Shown: positions 26,725-36,759, counted from the first letter of the stretch. The stretch is DNA of 64,000 nucleotides from Desnuesiella massiliensis (GCF_001403615.1 NZ_LN879456.1:1334525-1398524), one strand, 5' to 3'. Made by a program: numbers and translations. The notes: generated from the sequence alone by a model not told the origin.

Positions 26725-27522
26725 CTATTTCCTCTTAAATAATTTTTTTAGTGCATTAATAAATCCAGTTTCCTCTATATCTAAATTCATTAAAGGAACC
26801 TCTTCACCCATTATTCTTCTAGCAATATTTTTAAACGCTTGTCCAGAAAAAGCTTTTTCATCTAAAACTATAGGCTCCCCTTTATTAGTGGATATAGTTA
26901 TATTCTTATCATCAGGTACTACTCCTATAAGCTTTACTGATAAAGTCTCAATAATATCATTTATATCAAGCATATCCCCATTTTTAGTCATTTCATAATT
27001 TAATCTATTTATAATAAGCTCATGTCTATCTAATCCCTTTGCATCAAGCTTCCCGATTACTCTGTCTGCATCTCTTACTGAGGTTATTTCAGGATTTACT
27101 ACTACTATAGCCCTATCTGCTCCCACTATAGCATTTTCAAAGCCTTGCTCAATTCCCGCTGGGCAATCTAATAGCACATAATCAAATTCATTTTTTAGTT
27201 CCTCAACTAAGGCTAGCATTTGATTGGTACTTATATCATTTTTATCCCTAGTTTGTGCTGTAGGCAATAAAAATAAATTTGGAAACCTCTTGTCCTTTAT
27301 AAGAGCTTGCTTAAGTCTGCATCTCTCTTCTAATACATCAAGTAAAGTATATACGATTCTATTTTCTAAACCCATTAAAACATCAAGATTTCTTAAACCT
27401 GTATCTCCATCAATTACAACAACTTTTTTTCCCATAGAAGCTAAGGCTGTTCCTAAGTTTGCTGTGGTTGTTGTCTTACCTACTCCGCCTTTTCCTGAAG
27501 TTATAACTATAGATTCTCCCAT
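26725..27522 (-). CDS. minD: Septum site-determining ATPase MinD
   Basis: A 265-residue ParA-family ATPase with deviant Walker A GKGGVGKTTTT and a C-terminal amphipathic helix (FINALKKLFKRK) for membrane binding. The ATG at 27522 (GCGGAGG upstream) is used; an upstream extension overlaps minC. It recruits MinC to the membrane to block polar division. Confidence 0.97.
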   Translation of the reverse strand: MGESIVITSGKGGVGKTTTTANLGTALASMGKKVVVIDGDTGLRNLDVLMGLENRIVYTLLDVLEERCRLKQALIKDKRFPNLFLLPTAQTRDKNDISTNQMLALVEELKNEFDYVLLDCPAGIEQGFENAIVGADRAIVVVNPEITSVRDADRVIGKLDAKGLDRHELIINRLNYEMTKNGDMLDINDIIETLSVKLIGVVPDDKNITISTNKGEPIVLDEKAFSGQAFKNIARRIMGEEVPLMNLDIEETGFINALKKLFKRK

Positions 27523-27547
27523 GTTCACTACCTCCGCTAAAACTTTT

Positions 27548-28183
27548 TTAATATATGTACTTATTTGGTAAATATGGCTCAACAATAATAGCGCCATCTT
27601 TTATCTTGGCAACCTCAGGGTAATGAGGTCTTTCTATGTCTTCTGGTGATCTGGTAATAATATCTGCTATCTGCAAAATCTCCGGTTGTAAGCTAAAAGC
27701 TGCAATGATTGCTTTATCATTACCATTTATACCTGCATGAACCTGACCTTTTAAAGATCCTAGAACGATAACATTTCCAGCTGCATATATTTCTGCTCCA
27801 TGATTTACATCTCCGATAATCACTATATTTCCAGGATAATTTATACTTTGTCCACCTCTTACGGTCTTTCTTATAAATTTAGTTCTACCTTCGTAAATTC
27901 CTGAAAAGACTTTATTAGTTTTCTCCTCTTTATCCTCAAAAATGCAATCTTTTATAAGAATTTCTTCAAAAAGAATATCCTTTAGCCTCTTAGCCTCTTT
28001 ATCGTTAATGTACTTTAAACTTGTTGTGATTTTTAAAGTAGCCCCTTTATAGAATCTTTTACCCTTTGATAGCTTATCCAATAATGCCTCAAGCATATCT
28101 TCGAAGTCATTGAATTTATCCATATTTATTATGGCATTAATTCCTTCCCTATTTCCTTTTATAATTATTCTGTCTTCGTTCAT
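27548..28183 (-). CDS. minC: Septum site-determining protein MinC
   Basis: A 211-residue inhibitor of FtsZ assembly. The C-terminal beta-helix domain (YPGNIVIIGDVNHGAEIYAAGN, key GDVNHGAEI) binds MinD; the N-terminal half binds FtsZ. First gene of minC-minD-minE-rodA. Confidence 0.95.
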   Translation of the reverse strand: MNEDRIIIKGNREGINAIINMDKFNDFEDMLEALLDKLSKGKRFYKGATLKITTSLKYINDKEAKRLKDILFEEILIKDCIFEDKEEKTNKVFSGIYEGRTKFIRKTVRGGQSINYPGNIVIIGDVNHGAEIYAAGNVIVLGSLKGQVHAGINGNDKAIIAAFSLQPEILQIADIITRSPEDIERPHYPEVAKIKDGAIIVEPYLPNKYIY

Positions 28184-28284
28184 AAAAAACCTCCATTATG
28201 CAGGCAACATATTTTATTATATTTCAACAATGGTAAAAGAAAATCCTTCTTTAAAAAGTTAAATTTCATAAAAATTTTTATTAT

Positions 28285-28310
28285 AATAGCGGGTCCTAAA
28301 ACCCGCTATT
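28285..28310 (-). terminator. Hairpin after the PBP2 gene
   Basis: AATAGCGGGT-tttagg-ACCCGCTATT perfect stem six bases beyond the PBP2 stop. The T tract is broken (TATAATAAAAATTTTT), so termination may be partial. Confidence 0.75.
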
Positions 28311-28315
28311 GACAT

Positions 28316-31153
28316 TTATTTTATAGTTTTATAAGCATAGTCATACATTGGTACATAATTTGGGAACTCCTTTTGAAGTCTATCCTTGAAATAGGCCTCA
28401 TATATCGCTCTAGTTACTGGAGCCCCTAAATAACCGTGGCCGCCATCGTATATAACCACGCATACAGCTATTTCTGGTTTATCCACTGGAGCAAAGCTTA
28501 CATATACACCAAAGGCAGCTCTACCAAGAGACTCTTGTACCCCATTCTCCTTGTAAGTTGCTGTACCAGTTTTACCAGCTGTAGGTATTGGGAAAGGATT
28601 ATTAGCTGCAAATACACTGGAAGCCGAACCACTAGGATAGATTGCATTAACCCTTCTCATACCTTCTTTAATAGCAGCAAGATTTTCAGGCTTTAAATCA
28701 ATCTTATCCATCACCTCAGGTTTAACTTCTTCTACTAGATTTCCATTAGCGTCAAAGATTTTATCAACTAAGTGAGTTTTGTACCTTGTGCCTCCATTGG
28801 CAAGGGTAGCAATATAGTTTACTAGCTGAAGTGGAGTAATTTCATTGGTTCCTTGCCCTATAGAAGCATTGAATACATTAGCAGGGGTATTTATTTGTGT
28901 CAATCTATCGAAGATTACATAATCCGCTACAGCATAGGCCATGGAATTAACATCAGATTTACTATAAATTTTCTTCTGATCCTCAGGTAAGGAATTTATA
29001 TAAGCCTGAATTTTCTTCTTTAGATCTTCAGACAAATTTTTATATTCTTGTGCCTTTTGATTCTCTTTTATGTCTTCTTTTAGCTTGTCTCTTACAGCGT
29101 TTTTTATATCATCCTTCAGCTTTTTAACTTCTTCCTTATCACTATTATTAGCAGAAATGTCTAAGGGCTTAAATCTATAATTACCGTAATAACCCTTATC
29201 TAATAACTCTACTAAACCAAAAACAGCATAGTAAGCTACATCATTTCTTTGTTTTTCCACATTAAATACCTGAGCATAAGGATTTTCAGCTATTTCTATA
29301 CCTGTAGAGGATTTGCTATTACTTCCAGGCTTTACCCCTAACCCAAATCTCCATGCATATTCTGCTAATGCATTAAGTCCTAACTTCTTATATAATCTAT
29401 ATCCTGTCTCATAAACAAAGTAGTTATTGGATACTTCTAGAGCTTTTCTAACATCTACAGTTCCATCATTTCTCAATCCATCATTAGATCCTTTATAATC
29501 CGTTTCTCCATGAGAATCAAAGGTTACCTTATCTTGTATCTGAGTGCCAGGATTTATAACACCCTCTTCTAAGCCTGCTATCAAGGTCAAAGGCTTAAAG
29601 GTGGATCCTGGAGGTATTGTTCCCATAGTAGCATAATTGAAGAATGGTTTAGGATATAAATCATACTGATCTTTTCTTAAGCCATCTTCCTTTTGTCCTG
29701 ATTCTAGAGGGAATAGTTTATCTATTAATTTATTCATGTTACTATCTTTATTCAGAGGATTTTGAAGCAGATTCATCTTGTTTATATGCTGTTGAGCAAA
29801 AGCTTTTAAATCCGGTGCGAAATACTCTTTTCTAAGTTCAGGAGTAAGCCTTCCTGGTACTGCAAATATATTTGGATCAAAACCTGGATTACTTACTAAA
29901 GCTAGTATTTTACCTGTGTTAACCTCAGTAGCTATTACAGCTGCCCTTGTAGCATTTCCAGTATCTAGCTTTCCTTGATCTTGCATTCTATTTTTCTGCA
30001 AATACTGTAAAGTATTATCCATAGCTTGTTGTGCTACGCTTTGTATATTGGCATCAATAGTCAATTGAATATTTTGACCAGGATAAGGTTCTAACTTAAA
30101 TAGTTCCTCAGTTTTTCTTCCTTGCTTATTAACCTTAACAGTAGTTCCGCCTTTAGATCCCTTTAACCTATCTTCAAAAGCAGACTCTATACCAGACTTA
30201 CCTATTAAATCCGTAGAAACATCATAGCCTCTTTCTTCGTATTTGTTCTTTTGACCACTGTCTATAGCCCCGATATATCCTATTACAGAGGAGGCTAGCT
30301 CATTATAAGGATAATATCTTATAGGCTGCAATCTTACATCTACACCTGGTAAGTTGTTTAATTGTTGCAAAAATATAAAGGCAGCGTCCTCTCTTTTAAT
30401 GTTACTAGCTATAGTAACAGGCTTAAATCCAGAGAAACTTTGCATTTTTAAGGAATCCTTAACTAGCATATATTTTCTTAGCTCTTCTAGAGAATACTTT
30501 TCCAGCAATAATTTTGTAATCTCTTCTCCAGAAGAATTTTTCTTTAGAGCTTTTTCTTCCTCTTCAGTCAATCCTAGCAATTTATACAACTCATAATCTT
30601 TAACCAGGGTATAAAACGCATTTTCAGGACTTATTTTCAAAAGCTCTTCATCTATTTTAGCCTTTTGATCATCTGTTAAATCCCCTTTTTGATTTGGATA
30701 TAGTTCCCTTGTTACATAAAAATCAAATCCTCTATCCTTTTTAAAACGCAACTCCATGCTCTTTTGAACCTCTGGATCTGAAGTATTAAATTCTAATCTA
30801 AAAGGATTTACCTTAAGCTTAAAATCATCCTGCAGCTTTTCTCCAGTAGAATCTAATAGCTTAAAAACTTTATCCATGGTTGGAAAAAAGTATTTTTTAC
30901 TTTCATCAGTTTCCATGAATTCTAAATTATAACTTTGAACGTTTGTGGCTAAAACTATTCCATTTTTATCTTTAATTTCTCCACGAGGAGCTGCCTCTGG
31001 TAATTGTCTAACGGAATTGTTATTTGCTAAATCTTTATTATCTTCGTATTTAATTATCTGAAGATAAAATAATCTGCACAATATTGCTGCAAAAGCTAAC
31101 AGCATCACTATATTCAAAGCAGTATATCTACTTAAACTCTCTTTCTTTTTCAC
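28316..31153 (-). CDS. mrdA: Class B penicillin-binding protein 2 (elongasome transpeptidase)
   Basis: A 945-residue protein: one N-terminal transmembrane helix, PBP dimerisation domain, then transpeptidase with SxxK in PGSTFKPL, SxN in VSNNYF and KTG in GKTGTATY. The length is well above the roughly 600-700 of most PBP2; extra charged segments lie in residues about 150-230 and 690-770. It cross-links glycan made by RodA during elongation. The start is GTG at 31153 with AGGTG upstream. It is last of the mreBCD operon. Confidence 0.94.
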   Translation of the reverse strand: MKKKESLSRYTALNIVMLLAFAAILCRLFYLQIIKYEDNKDLANNNSVRQLPEAAPRGEIKDKNGIVLATNVQSYNLEFMETDESKKYFFPTMDKVFKLLDSTGEKLQDDFKLKVNPFRLEFNTSDPEVQKSMELRFKKDRGFDFYVTRELYPNQKGDLTDDQKAKIDEELLKISPENAFYTLVKDYELYKLLGLTEEEEKALKKNSSGEEITKLLLEKYSLEELRKYMLVKDSLKMQSFSGFKPVTIASNIKREDAAFIFLQQLNNLPGVDVRLQPIRYYPYNELASSVIGYIGAIDSGQKNKYEERGYDVSTDLIGKSGIESAFEDRLKGSKGGTTVKVNKQGRKTEELFKLEPYPGQNIQLTIDANIQSVAQQAMDNTLQYLQKNRMQDQGKLDTGNATRAAVIATEVNTGKILALVSNPGFDPNIFAVPGRLTPELRKEYFAPDLKAFAQQHINKMNLLQNPLNKDSNMNKLIDKLFPLESGQKEDGLRKDQYDLYPKPFFNYATMGTIPPGSTFKPLTLIAGLEEGVINPGTQIQDKVTFDSHGETDYKGSNDGLRNDGTVDVRKALEVSNNYFVYETGYRLYKKLGLNALAEYAWRFGLGVKPGSNSKSSTGIEIAENPYAQVFNVEKQRNDVAYYAVFGLVELLDKGYYGNYRFKPLDISANNSDKEEVKKLKDDIKNAVRDKLKEDIKENQKAQEYKNLSEDLKKKIQAYINSLPEDQKKIYSKSDVNSMAYAVADYVIFDRLTQINTPANVFNASIGQGTNEITPLQLVNYIATLANGGTRYKTHLVDKIFDANGNLVEEVKPEVMDKIDLKPENLAAIKEGMRRVNAIYPSGSASSVFAANNPFPIPTAGKTGTATYKENGVQESLGRAAFGVYVSFAPVDKPEIAVCVVIYDGGHGYLGAPVTRAIYEAYFKDRLQKEFPNYVPMYDYAYKTIK

Positions 31154-31168
31154 TTAATCACCTGCTTA

Positions 31169-31657
31169 TTAAAAATTCCAATCCTTTTTCATAAATCTTT
31201 TATAAGAAAGTTTATAAATTTTCTTATACATAATGATGGTTACTATCAGGTTGTATATACTAACATAAATAATTTTTATTGCTTCAAATTTAACGCCGCT
31301 TACATAAAGTATAACATATAGTAATAGCCCTTTTAACAAAGATAGCAGGAAAGCAGCGAAAACTGGTACCAGTTTTTTTTCTTTAAATATATTTTCTCCG
31401 ATTTTTGCTGCTATAACACATACTAACATGTTACATAACGCATTTACTCCGAAGCCTCTAAATAGATATAAATCCTGCAGCACTCCTGCGAAAATACCTA
31501 GAGTTAACCCCTCCCAGGGTCCATTAATTATAGAGTAGCAGATTATAAAGGCAAAAAGTAAACTAGGAAAAATACCATGAACAGCAAAAAAAGGCATTAA
31601 TGTATTATCTAATATTAGTAACATTATGGTTATTAAAAATAAAACTAATTTCTTCAT
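31169..31657 (-). CDS. mreD: Rod-shape determining membrane protein MreD
   Basis: A 162-residue, very hydrophobic protein with about five transmembrane segments and the MreD-type GxxxGLLxDL-like region (FAGVLQDLYLFRGFG). It links MreC to the elongation machinery. It lies between mreC (15-base gap) and the PBP2 gene. Confidence 0.92.
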   Translation of the reverse strand: MKKLVLFLITIMLLILDNTLMPFFAVHGIFPSLLFAFIICYSIINGPWEGLTLGIFAGVLQDLYLFRGFGVNALCNMLVCVIAAKIGENIFKEKKLVPVFAAFLLSLLKGLLLYVILYVSGVKFEAIKIIYVSIYNLIVTIIMYKKIYKLSYKRFMKKDWNF

Positions 31658-31672
31658 ACTTTCACCTTTTTG

Positions 31673-32518
31673 CTAATACTTTATATTCTTTTTATCTTTA
31701 GGTACTACCACAAGTAGCTCTTCTAATTTATTGAAGTCTACGTAGGGCTCTATTATAGCATTTTTCATAATTTTACCTTTATCCTCTTCCACGGAGAGTA
31801 CTTGTCCAATCTTTATTTCCTTTGGATAAATCCCTCCTTGATTCGAAGTTAAAATTACATCTCCTTCCTTTATCTGAGAATCTATAGGAAGATAATATAC
31901 CTTTGCTAATAATCTATTATTACTATCCTTATAGCCTTTTACTATCCCTGTGGTCTCCCTTGTACTTTCCACCAAGACACTAACAGCGATGTTTTCATTA
32001 AGAAGAGTTTGCACTATAGCATAATTAGAATCTACGGAGGTAACTTGACCTACTAATCCTTTAGCGCCCACAACCACCATTCCAACTTCTAAACCATCTT
32101 TCTTACCTCTATCTATGGTATATCCTTCTAAGAGACTTCCTCCGCTCTTTCCGATTATATTGCAGGAAATATAGTCGTAGTCTGATCTTTGATTTTTAAA
32201 ATCAAGCATTTCTCTTAATCTATCATTCTCGTTCTTTAAATTGTCATACTCTACAGCTTTTGTTTCAAGGTCATTATTTCTCTCCGTCAATCTTTTGTTT
32301 TCTTCTTTAACCTCCCTAAAGTTAAAGGCAAAGTCAAGAAAATTCTTTACGGAATTATTTACGGAATATAAGACCTTCTGTACAGGATTTAATACGCTTC
32401 CTGCTCCGCTCTCGATTATTGATTTATTATCCCTCTTGACACTATAAAATATTATACCTAAAAAGGTAACTGACAGAACTATTATAGTTACTGCCAGTTT
32501 ATTTCTAAAGAATTTCAT
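31673..32518 (-). CDS. mreC: Rod-shape determining protein MreC
   Basis: A 281-residue protein with one N-terminal transmembrane helix, a coiled coil (residues about 65-105, NKRLTERNNDLETKAVEYDN region) and the beta-rich MreC domain (GLVGQVTSVDSNYA). It scaffolds the elongasome outside the membrane. The mreBCD order is intact. Confidence 0.94.
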   Translation of the reverse strand: MKFFRNKLAVTIIVLSVTFLGIIFYSVKRDNKSIIESGAGSVLNPVQKVLYSVNNSVKNFLDFAFNFREVKEENKRLTERNNDLETKAVEYDNLKNENDRLREMLDFKNQRSDYDYISCNIIGKSGGSLLEGYTIDRGKKDGLEVGMVVVGAKGLVGQVTSVDSNYAIVQTLLNENIAVSVLVESTRETTGIVKGYKDSNNRLLAKVYYLPIDSQIKEGDVILTSNQGGIYPKEIKIGQVLSVEEDKGKIMKNAIIEPYVDFNKLEELLVVVPKDKKNIKY

Positions 32519-32522
32519 AGAA

Positions 32523-33539
32523 TTATCCTCTTCTGCTTCTAGCTATGCTATCAAAATTATCTAAAGCCTTACCTGTTCCAAGTGCTACACAGTCAAGAGG
32601 GGATTCTGCAATATGCACTGGCATATGAGTTTCGTTATTAATTAATGCGTCAAGCCCTCTTAGAAGCGCTCCACCTCCAGCTAACATAATGCCCTTATCC
32701 ATAATGTCTGCTGCTAATTCTGGTGGAGTTTTTTCTAAAGTAGTCTTAATAGAATCAATAATGGAAGCTACAGGATCTTTTAGAGCTTCTCTTATTTGAA
32801 CCTCAGAAACCACTATTATTTTTGGTAGTCCTGATATCAAATCTCTACCTTTTATCTCCATAGTTCTTTCTTCCTCATCCACCTTGAAAGCAGAACCTAG
32901 CTCCATTTTTACTGTTTCAGCGGTTCTCTCACCAATCATTAAATTATATTCTCTTTTTATATAGCTTATAATTGCGTGATCAAGCTCATCTCCTGCTACC
33001 CTTAAGGACTTGCTTGTAACAATACCTCCAAGAGATATAATTGCTACCTCAGTGGTTCCTCCTCCAATATCAACAATCATGCTTCCGGTAGGTTCATCTA
33101 CAGGTAAGCCTGCACCTATAGCAGCTGCCATAGGTTCTTCCATAAGAACTACATCTCTAGCTCCAGCTTGCTTTGTTGCCTCTTCAATAGCTCGTTTTTC
33201 AACCTCTGTAACTCCAGATGGAAAACATACAATTATTCTAGGACTCGCAAAAGAGCTTCTTGCTGTTATTTTTTCTATAAACTTTTTTAACATGGTTTGA
33301 GTAACGTCAAAGTCTGCAATTACTCCATCCTTTAATGGCCTAATGGCAACTATATTTCCAGGAGTTCTTCCTATCATTTGCTTCGCATCAGTTCCAACAG
33401 CTAAAGGCTTTTTAGTCATATTATTTATAGCTACTACTGAGGGTTCTCTTAGTACTATTCCCTTTCCCTTTACAAATACTAAAGTATTAGCTGTCCCTAA
33501 ATCTATACCCATATCCTTATTAATTCCAAACAATCCCAT
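32523..33539 (-). CDS. mreB: Rod-shape determining actin homologue MreB
   Basis: A 338-residue actin-like ATPase starting MGLFGINKDMGIDLGTANT (phosphate-1 motif) with IVDIGGGTTEVA (phosphate-2) and LAGGGALL (adenosine). The ATG at 33539 has AAGGAGA upstream; six codons upstream are not needed. It forms membrane filaments guiding cell-wall synthesis. Follows radC. Confidence 0.97.
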   Translation of the reverse strand: MGLFGINKDMGIDLGTANTLVFVKGKGIVLREPSVVAINNMTKKPLAVGTDAKQMIGRTPGNIVAIRPLKDGVIADFDVTQTMLKKFIEKITARSSFASPRIIVCFPSGVTEVEKRAIEEATKQAGARDVVLMEEPMAAAIGAGLPVDEPTGSMIVDIGGGTTEVAIISLGGIVTSKSLRVAGDELDHAIISYIKREYNLMIGERTAETVKMELGSAFKVDEEERTMEIKGRDLISGLPKIIVVSEVQIREALKDPVASIIDSIKTTLEKTPPELAADIMDKGIMLAGGGALLRGLDALINNETHMPVHIAESPLDCVALGTGKALDNFDSIARSRRG

Positions 33540-33558
33540 TATGTATTCTCCTTTCAAA

Positions 33559-34245
33559 CTATAAGATACTTTTTTCTTTTAAACTTACATAAATCCCATT
33601 CCCTATTATTACATGGTCTAGCAATTCTATCCCCAATAACTTACCGCATTCTTTTAATCTCATTGTAATATTTATGTCTTCATTACTTGGAGTTGGATCT
33701 CCTGAAGGATGATTGTGACAAACTATTATGGATGCACTACTATTTTTTATGGCTTCCAAAAACACTTCTCTTGGATGGACTATGGAAGAATTTAAACTTC
33801 CAAGAGAAACATCTCTAATTCCTATCACCATATTTTTAGTATTTAGAAGTATTATTTTCAAAACTTCCTTTTTTAACTCCTTCATGTCTTCCATCACTAA
33901 TAAAGCTGCATCTTTAGGATTAGAAATTTTGTATTCATCACCAGACTTAAAAGCTTTAAACCTTTTATATAGTTCACATATAGCCATCAATTGACTAGCC
34001 TTACAGCTCTTAACTCCTTGGATGTTCATAAGCTCTTCAGCACTAGAATTTAAAAGGCCATTCAATCCTTTAGCCTGAGCCATAATCCTATTGCATAAAG
34101 ATATTACATTCTCTTTCCTAGTGCCACTTCTTAATATGATTGCTAACAGCTCTGAGTTTGATAGGCTGTCTGCACCATATCTTAAGAGTTTCTCTCGAGG
34201 TCTTTCATTTTCGGGTAAATCCATTATCTTAATATTGTTACTCAT
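33559..34245 (-). CDS. radC: RadC-family JAMM domain protein
   Basis: A 228-residue protein. Helix-hairpin-helix region (LMNIQGVKSCKASQL) precedes the JAMM metal site CHNHPSGDPTPSNED. RadC is common next to mreB in Firmicutes; its activity is unclear and the old DNA-repair role is disputed. Confidence 0.95.
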   Translation of the reverse strand: MSNNIKIMDLPENERPREKLLRYGADSLSNSELLAIILRSGTRKENVISLCNRIMAQAKGLNGLLNSSAEELMNIQGVKSCKASQLMAICELYKRFKAFKSGDEYKISNPKDAALLVMEDMKELKKEVLKIILLNTKNMVIGIRDVSLGSLNSSIVHPREVFLEAIKNSSASIIVCHNHPSGDPTPSNEDINITMRLKECGKLLGIELLDHVIIGNGIYVSLKEKSIL

Positions 34246-34292
34246 TAAAATATTAGTCTCCTTAATTATATAAATTTACCCTCTCTCCATTT

Positions 34293-34865
34293 TTATTTAT
34301 TTAAGCTTTTTAACATTTTGTTTAATTTATTAATAGGTAGCCCTACAACATTATAATAGCATCCTTTAATTTCTTCAACAAAAATTCCTCCAAAACCTTG
34401 GATTCCATATGCCCCTGCCTTATCCATAGGTTCTCCCGTACGGATATAGCCCCATATTTCATCATCACTTAATTCGGAGAACCTAACCTCTGTATAAATA
34501 GCTTCTGATATAATAATACTCTTTTTAGGATTAATCAAGGTTATTCCTGAGTAGACTCCATGAGTATTTCCGCTTAAGTCTTTAAGCATTTGGAAGGCCT
34601 GCTCTTTGTCCTTAGGCTTTCCTAAAACTCTTCCATCAAAGGCTACTATGGTATCACAGCCAATTATTAAGACATCTTCATCCATATATTGTCTACCTAC
34701 CTCTAGTGCCTTGCCTTTAGATAAATCTATTACATATTTCGAGAAGTCTCCTAAAAATTTTACAGAATCCTCATCAAAATTGCTAACTTTAATTTCAAAA
34801 TCTTCTACTACCTTTTTAAGCAGCTCATGCCTTCTCTCAGAGGCAGATGCTAGAATAACTCTCAT
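34293..34865 (-). CDS. maf: Maf family nucleoside triphosphate pyrophosphatase
   Basis: A 190-residue enzyme with the N-terminal signature ILASASERRHELL and the catalytic GCDTIVAFDG and GKPKDKEQAF motifs. Maf proteins hydrolyse dTTP/UTP or modified nucleotides. The ATG at 34865 follows GGAAG. In the maf-radC-mreB order typical of Firmicutes. Confidence 0.95.
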   Translation of the reverse strand: MRVILASASERRHELLKKVVEDFEIKVSNFDEDSVKFLGDFSKYVIDLSKGKALEVGRQYMDEDVLIIGCDTIVAFDGRVLGKPKDKEQAFQMLKDLSGNTHGVYSGITLINPKKSIIISEAIYTEVRFSELSDDEIWGYIRTGEPMDKAGAYGIQGFGGIFVEEIKGCYYNVVGLPINKLNKMLKSLNK

Positions 34866-34877
34866 ATAAACCACTTC

Positions 34878-35138
34878 CTAATATCTTCTATATAATATTA
34901 TTGCCAAAATAATGCCAATTATAGACATAATATTCAAACTAAAATTAATACCAAATGAAATACTGAAAAATTTTAGATTGATTGTTAGGGGAACTGTAGT
35001 ACCAATATTATATACGATCTTTAAAAAATAAAGTGACTGAATATTACTTCCAAGAAATTCTCCTATTATACTTCCAAAAACTCCACCTAGTATAATAATA
35101 AAAAACAAAAAAGCTACGCTTTTACTGGAATTCTTCAC
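34878..35138 (-). CDS. DUF4321 small membrane protein
   Basis: An 86-residue protein starting at GTG 35138 (AAGGGGGG six bases upstream). Two hydrophobic helices (FLFFIIILGGVFGSIIGEFL and MSIIGIILAIILY) surround a polar stretch with TVPLTINLKFFSISFGI. This matches the clostridial DUF4321 family found before maf-radC-mreB. Function unknown, location membrane. Confidence 0.8.
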   Translation of the reverse strand: MKNSSKSVAFLFFIIILGGVFGSIIGEFLGSNIQSLYFLKIVYNIGTTVPLTINLKFFSISFGINFSLNIMSIIGIILAIILYRRY

Positions 35139-35241
35139 AGCTTTCCCCCCTTTTATACATACTATATAGTTTAGCATTTAATATATTACTTAACAAGTAT
35201 ATAGAATTTATTTAAAAAAATTTTAAGATTTTAGACATGAC

Positions 35242-35279
35242 AAAAAAATTATGCAACACCATCGGTTTGCATAATTTTA
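35242..35279. terminator. Bidirectional hairpin terminator after the SPOR gene
   Basis: AAAATTATGCAA-accgatggtg-TTGCATAATT flanked by A and T tracts on both strands. Confidence 0.85.
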
Positions 35280-35322
35280 ACCCTTTTTTAATATTCTATA
35301 ATCCATAGCATTAATTGCTTTT

Positions 35323-36015
35323 CTAATTTTTAAGCTTATATAATATGTCGTATAAATAAATATATATGCCCTCTACTTTGTCCTTAGTTAATTCATTAGG
35401 AAGTTCATTTATATACTTTTTCAATGCATCTAATAAAGAATAATTTTTGGAATTTTTATCTACATCTTTTAATGACAAAGTCCATTTTTTAAGATCCTCA
35501 ATCTTTATAGATTTGACATCTTTTTCTTTTAGTTTAGTTAATACCTCTATTTTAGCATTAATTATTTCTATAATTTCACTATTACATCCATCGCTTTTAG
35601 CGATTTCAAAAACCATTTTAGCGCTATCAATATTATTATCCTTTAAAGTTTTAATAACGTTAGCAGCTTCCTTTTCATCATATATACCTGCCATAATTCT
35701 TATTTTATTATTATCAACTATAGAAAATGGCATTACTAGACTCTTAATTTTATTCTTTAATTCTTCCGCATTTTCCTTTTGTTCAAAATATCCACATTGT
35801 AGTGCTACAAATTTTGTTGAAGTTACCTCGACATTTTTATTAGCTTCCACCCCAGGACTTATAGTGTTATTTTTTATGGTTTTAGAGTCTTTTATAAACA
35901 TGTTAGATAATAAAGTTCCTAATAAAACCGATGTTACCACTATAAATAACAGAGTCCCAAACAATATGAACATATCATTTTTTTTATTTTTGTAATTATA
36001 TCTTGTGTATTTCAT
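35323..36015 (-). CDS. SPOR-domain membrane protein
   Basis: A 230-residue protein: a basic tail, one transmembrane helix (MFILFGTLLFIVVTSVLLGT) and an extracytoplasmic SPOR-like repeat (FVALQCGYFEQKENAEELKNKI ... IMAGIYDEKEAANVI; key features CGYF and MAGIYDEKEAA). SPOR domains bind denuded glycan at septa or spore coats. The C-terminal third is lysine/leucine-rich helix of unknown role. Confidence 0.8.
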   Translation of the reverse strand: MKYTRYNYKNKKNDMFILFGTLLFIVVTSVLLGTLLSNMFIKDSKTIKNNTISPGVEANKNVEVTSTKFVALQCGYFEQKENAEELKNKIKSLVMPFSIVDNNKIRIMAGIYDEKEAANVIKTLKDNNIDSAKMVFEIAKSDGCNSEIIEIINAKIEVLTKLKEKDVKSIKIEDLKKWTLSLKDVDKNSKNYSLLDALKKYINELPNELTKDKVEGIYIYLYDILYKLKN

Positions 36016-36102
36016 CTTACCATCCCTCCAAACATAAAAATATCCAACAACAAATTTAATTGTTATATTAAATTAATATTCTTATACTTGGACTTTTATA
36101 AT

Positions 36103-36134
36103 AAAAAAAACCCGACAAAGTTTGCCGGGTTTTA
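36103..36134 (-). terminator. Terminator of the NlpC/P60 gene
   Basis: AAAACCCGGCAAA-ctt-TTTGTCGGGTTTTTTTT type stem-loop on the minus strand, overlapping the gene's stop codon. Confidence 0.9.
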
Positions 36135-36746
36135 TCTAAATATTCTTCTTGCACCTGCATATCGTTTTGCATAATAGCTTTCACTTAAATCACTAACTGT
36201 AACATTCTTGCTTCCAGATGCTGCATGGATAAATTCTCCTCCACCTATATATATACCTACATGTGATATAGGACCATAGGTATTAAAGAAAACTAAATCC
36301 CCTGGTATTAAATTGGATTTTGAAACCGCCTGTCCCATTTGGAACTGCGAACCAGTATAATGTGGTAAGGTAACGCCATAAGCTCCATACACATAAGCTG
36401 TATATCCGGAACAATCAAAGGCCTTAGGACCAGAAGCTCCAAATACATAGGGTCTTCCTATGAACTTAAATGCATAAGAAATTAAATTTGCAGTGGCTTC
36501 ATTTCCACCTCTGGAATAAGAAATGTTAGATGATGCTTTTGCAGTTGAGGATTGACTTGCTTTTATCTCTTGCTCTTTCTTTGGTACTTTAATGGTCTTG
36601 TTACTAACTAAATTAGTGGACCTAAGTACTACCCCCTGTTGTGAACTACTTATAGTATCAGCTTTAGATGCAAAAGCATTAATAGCTACTACAGATAAAG
36701 CTAATACGATTACTTTCATCCCCTGTTTAATAGTTCTCGTTTTCAT
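36132..36746 (-). CDS. Secreted NlpC/P60 cell-wall endopeptidase
   Basis: A 204-residue secreted protein: signal peptide residues 1-30, a Ser/Thr/Lys-rich linker, then an NlpC/P60 domain with catalytic Cys in FDCSGYTAYVYG, His in SHVGIYIGGG and the third polar residue in FIHAASG. It cleaves peptidoglycan stem peptides. A c-di-AMP riboswitch lies in its leader, as for many cell-wall hydrolases of this class. Confidence 0.95.
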   Translation of the reverse strand: MKTRTIKQGMKVIVLALSVVAINAFASKADTISSSQQGVVLRSTNLVSNKTIKVPKKEQEIKASQSSTAKASSNISYSRGGNEATANLISYAFKFIGRPYVFGASGPKAFDCSGYTAYVYGAYGVTLPHYTGSQFQMGQAVSKSNLIPGDLVFFNTYGPISHVGIYIGGGEFIHAASGSKNVTVSDLSESYYAKRYAGARRIFR

Positions 36747-36759
36747 AGATTTTACCTCC

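Noticed and set aside
35447..35995. 182-codon plus-strand ORF opposite the SPOR gene
   Set aside because: Complement of the lysine-rich SPOR gene gives a Ser/Leu/Phe-rich pseudo-membrane protein; the opposite frame has domain and membrane topology that make sense.
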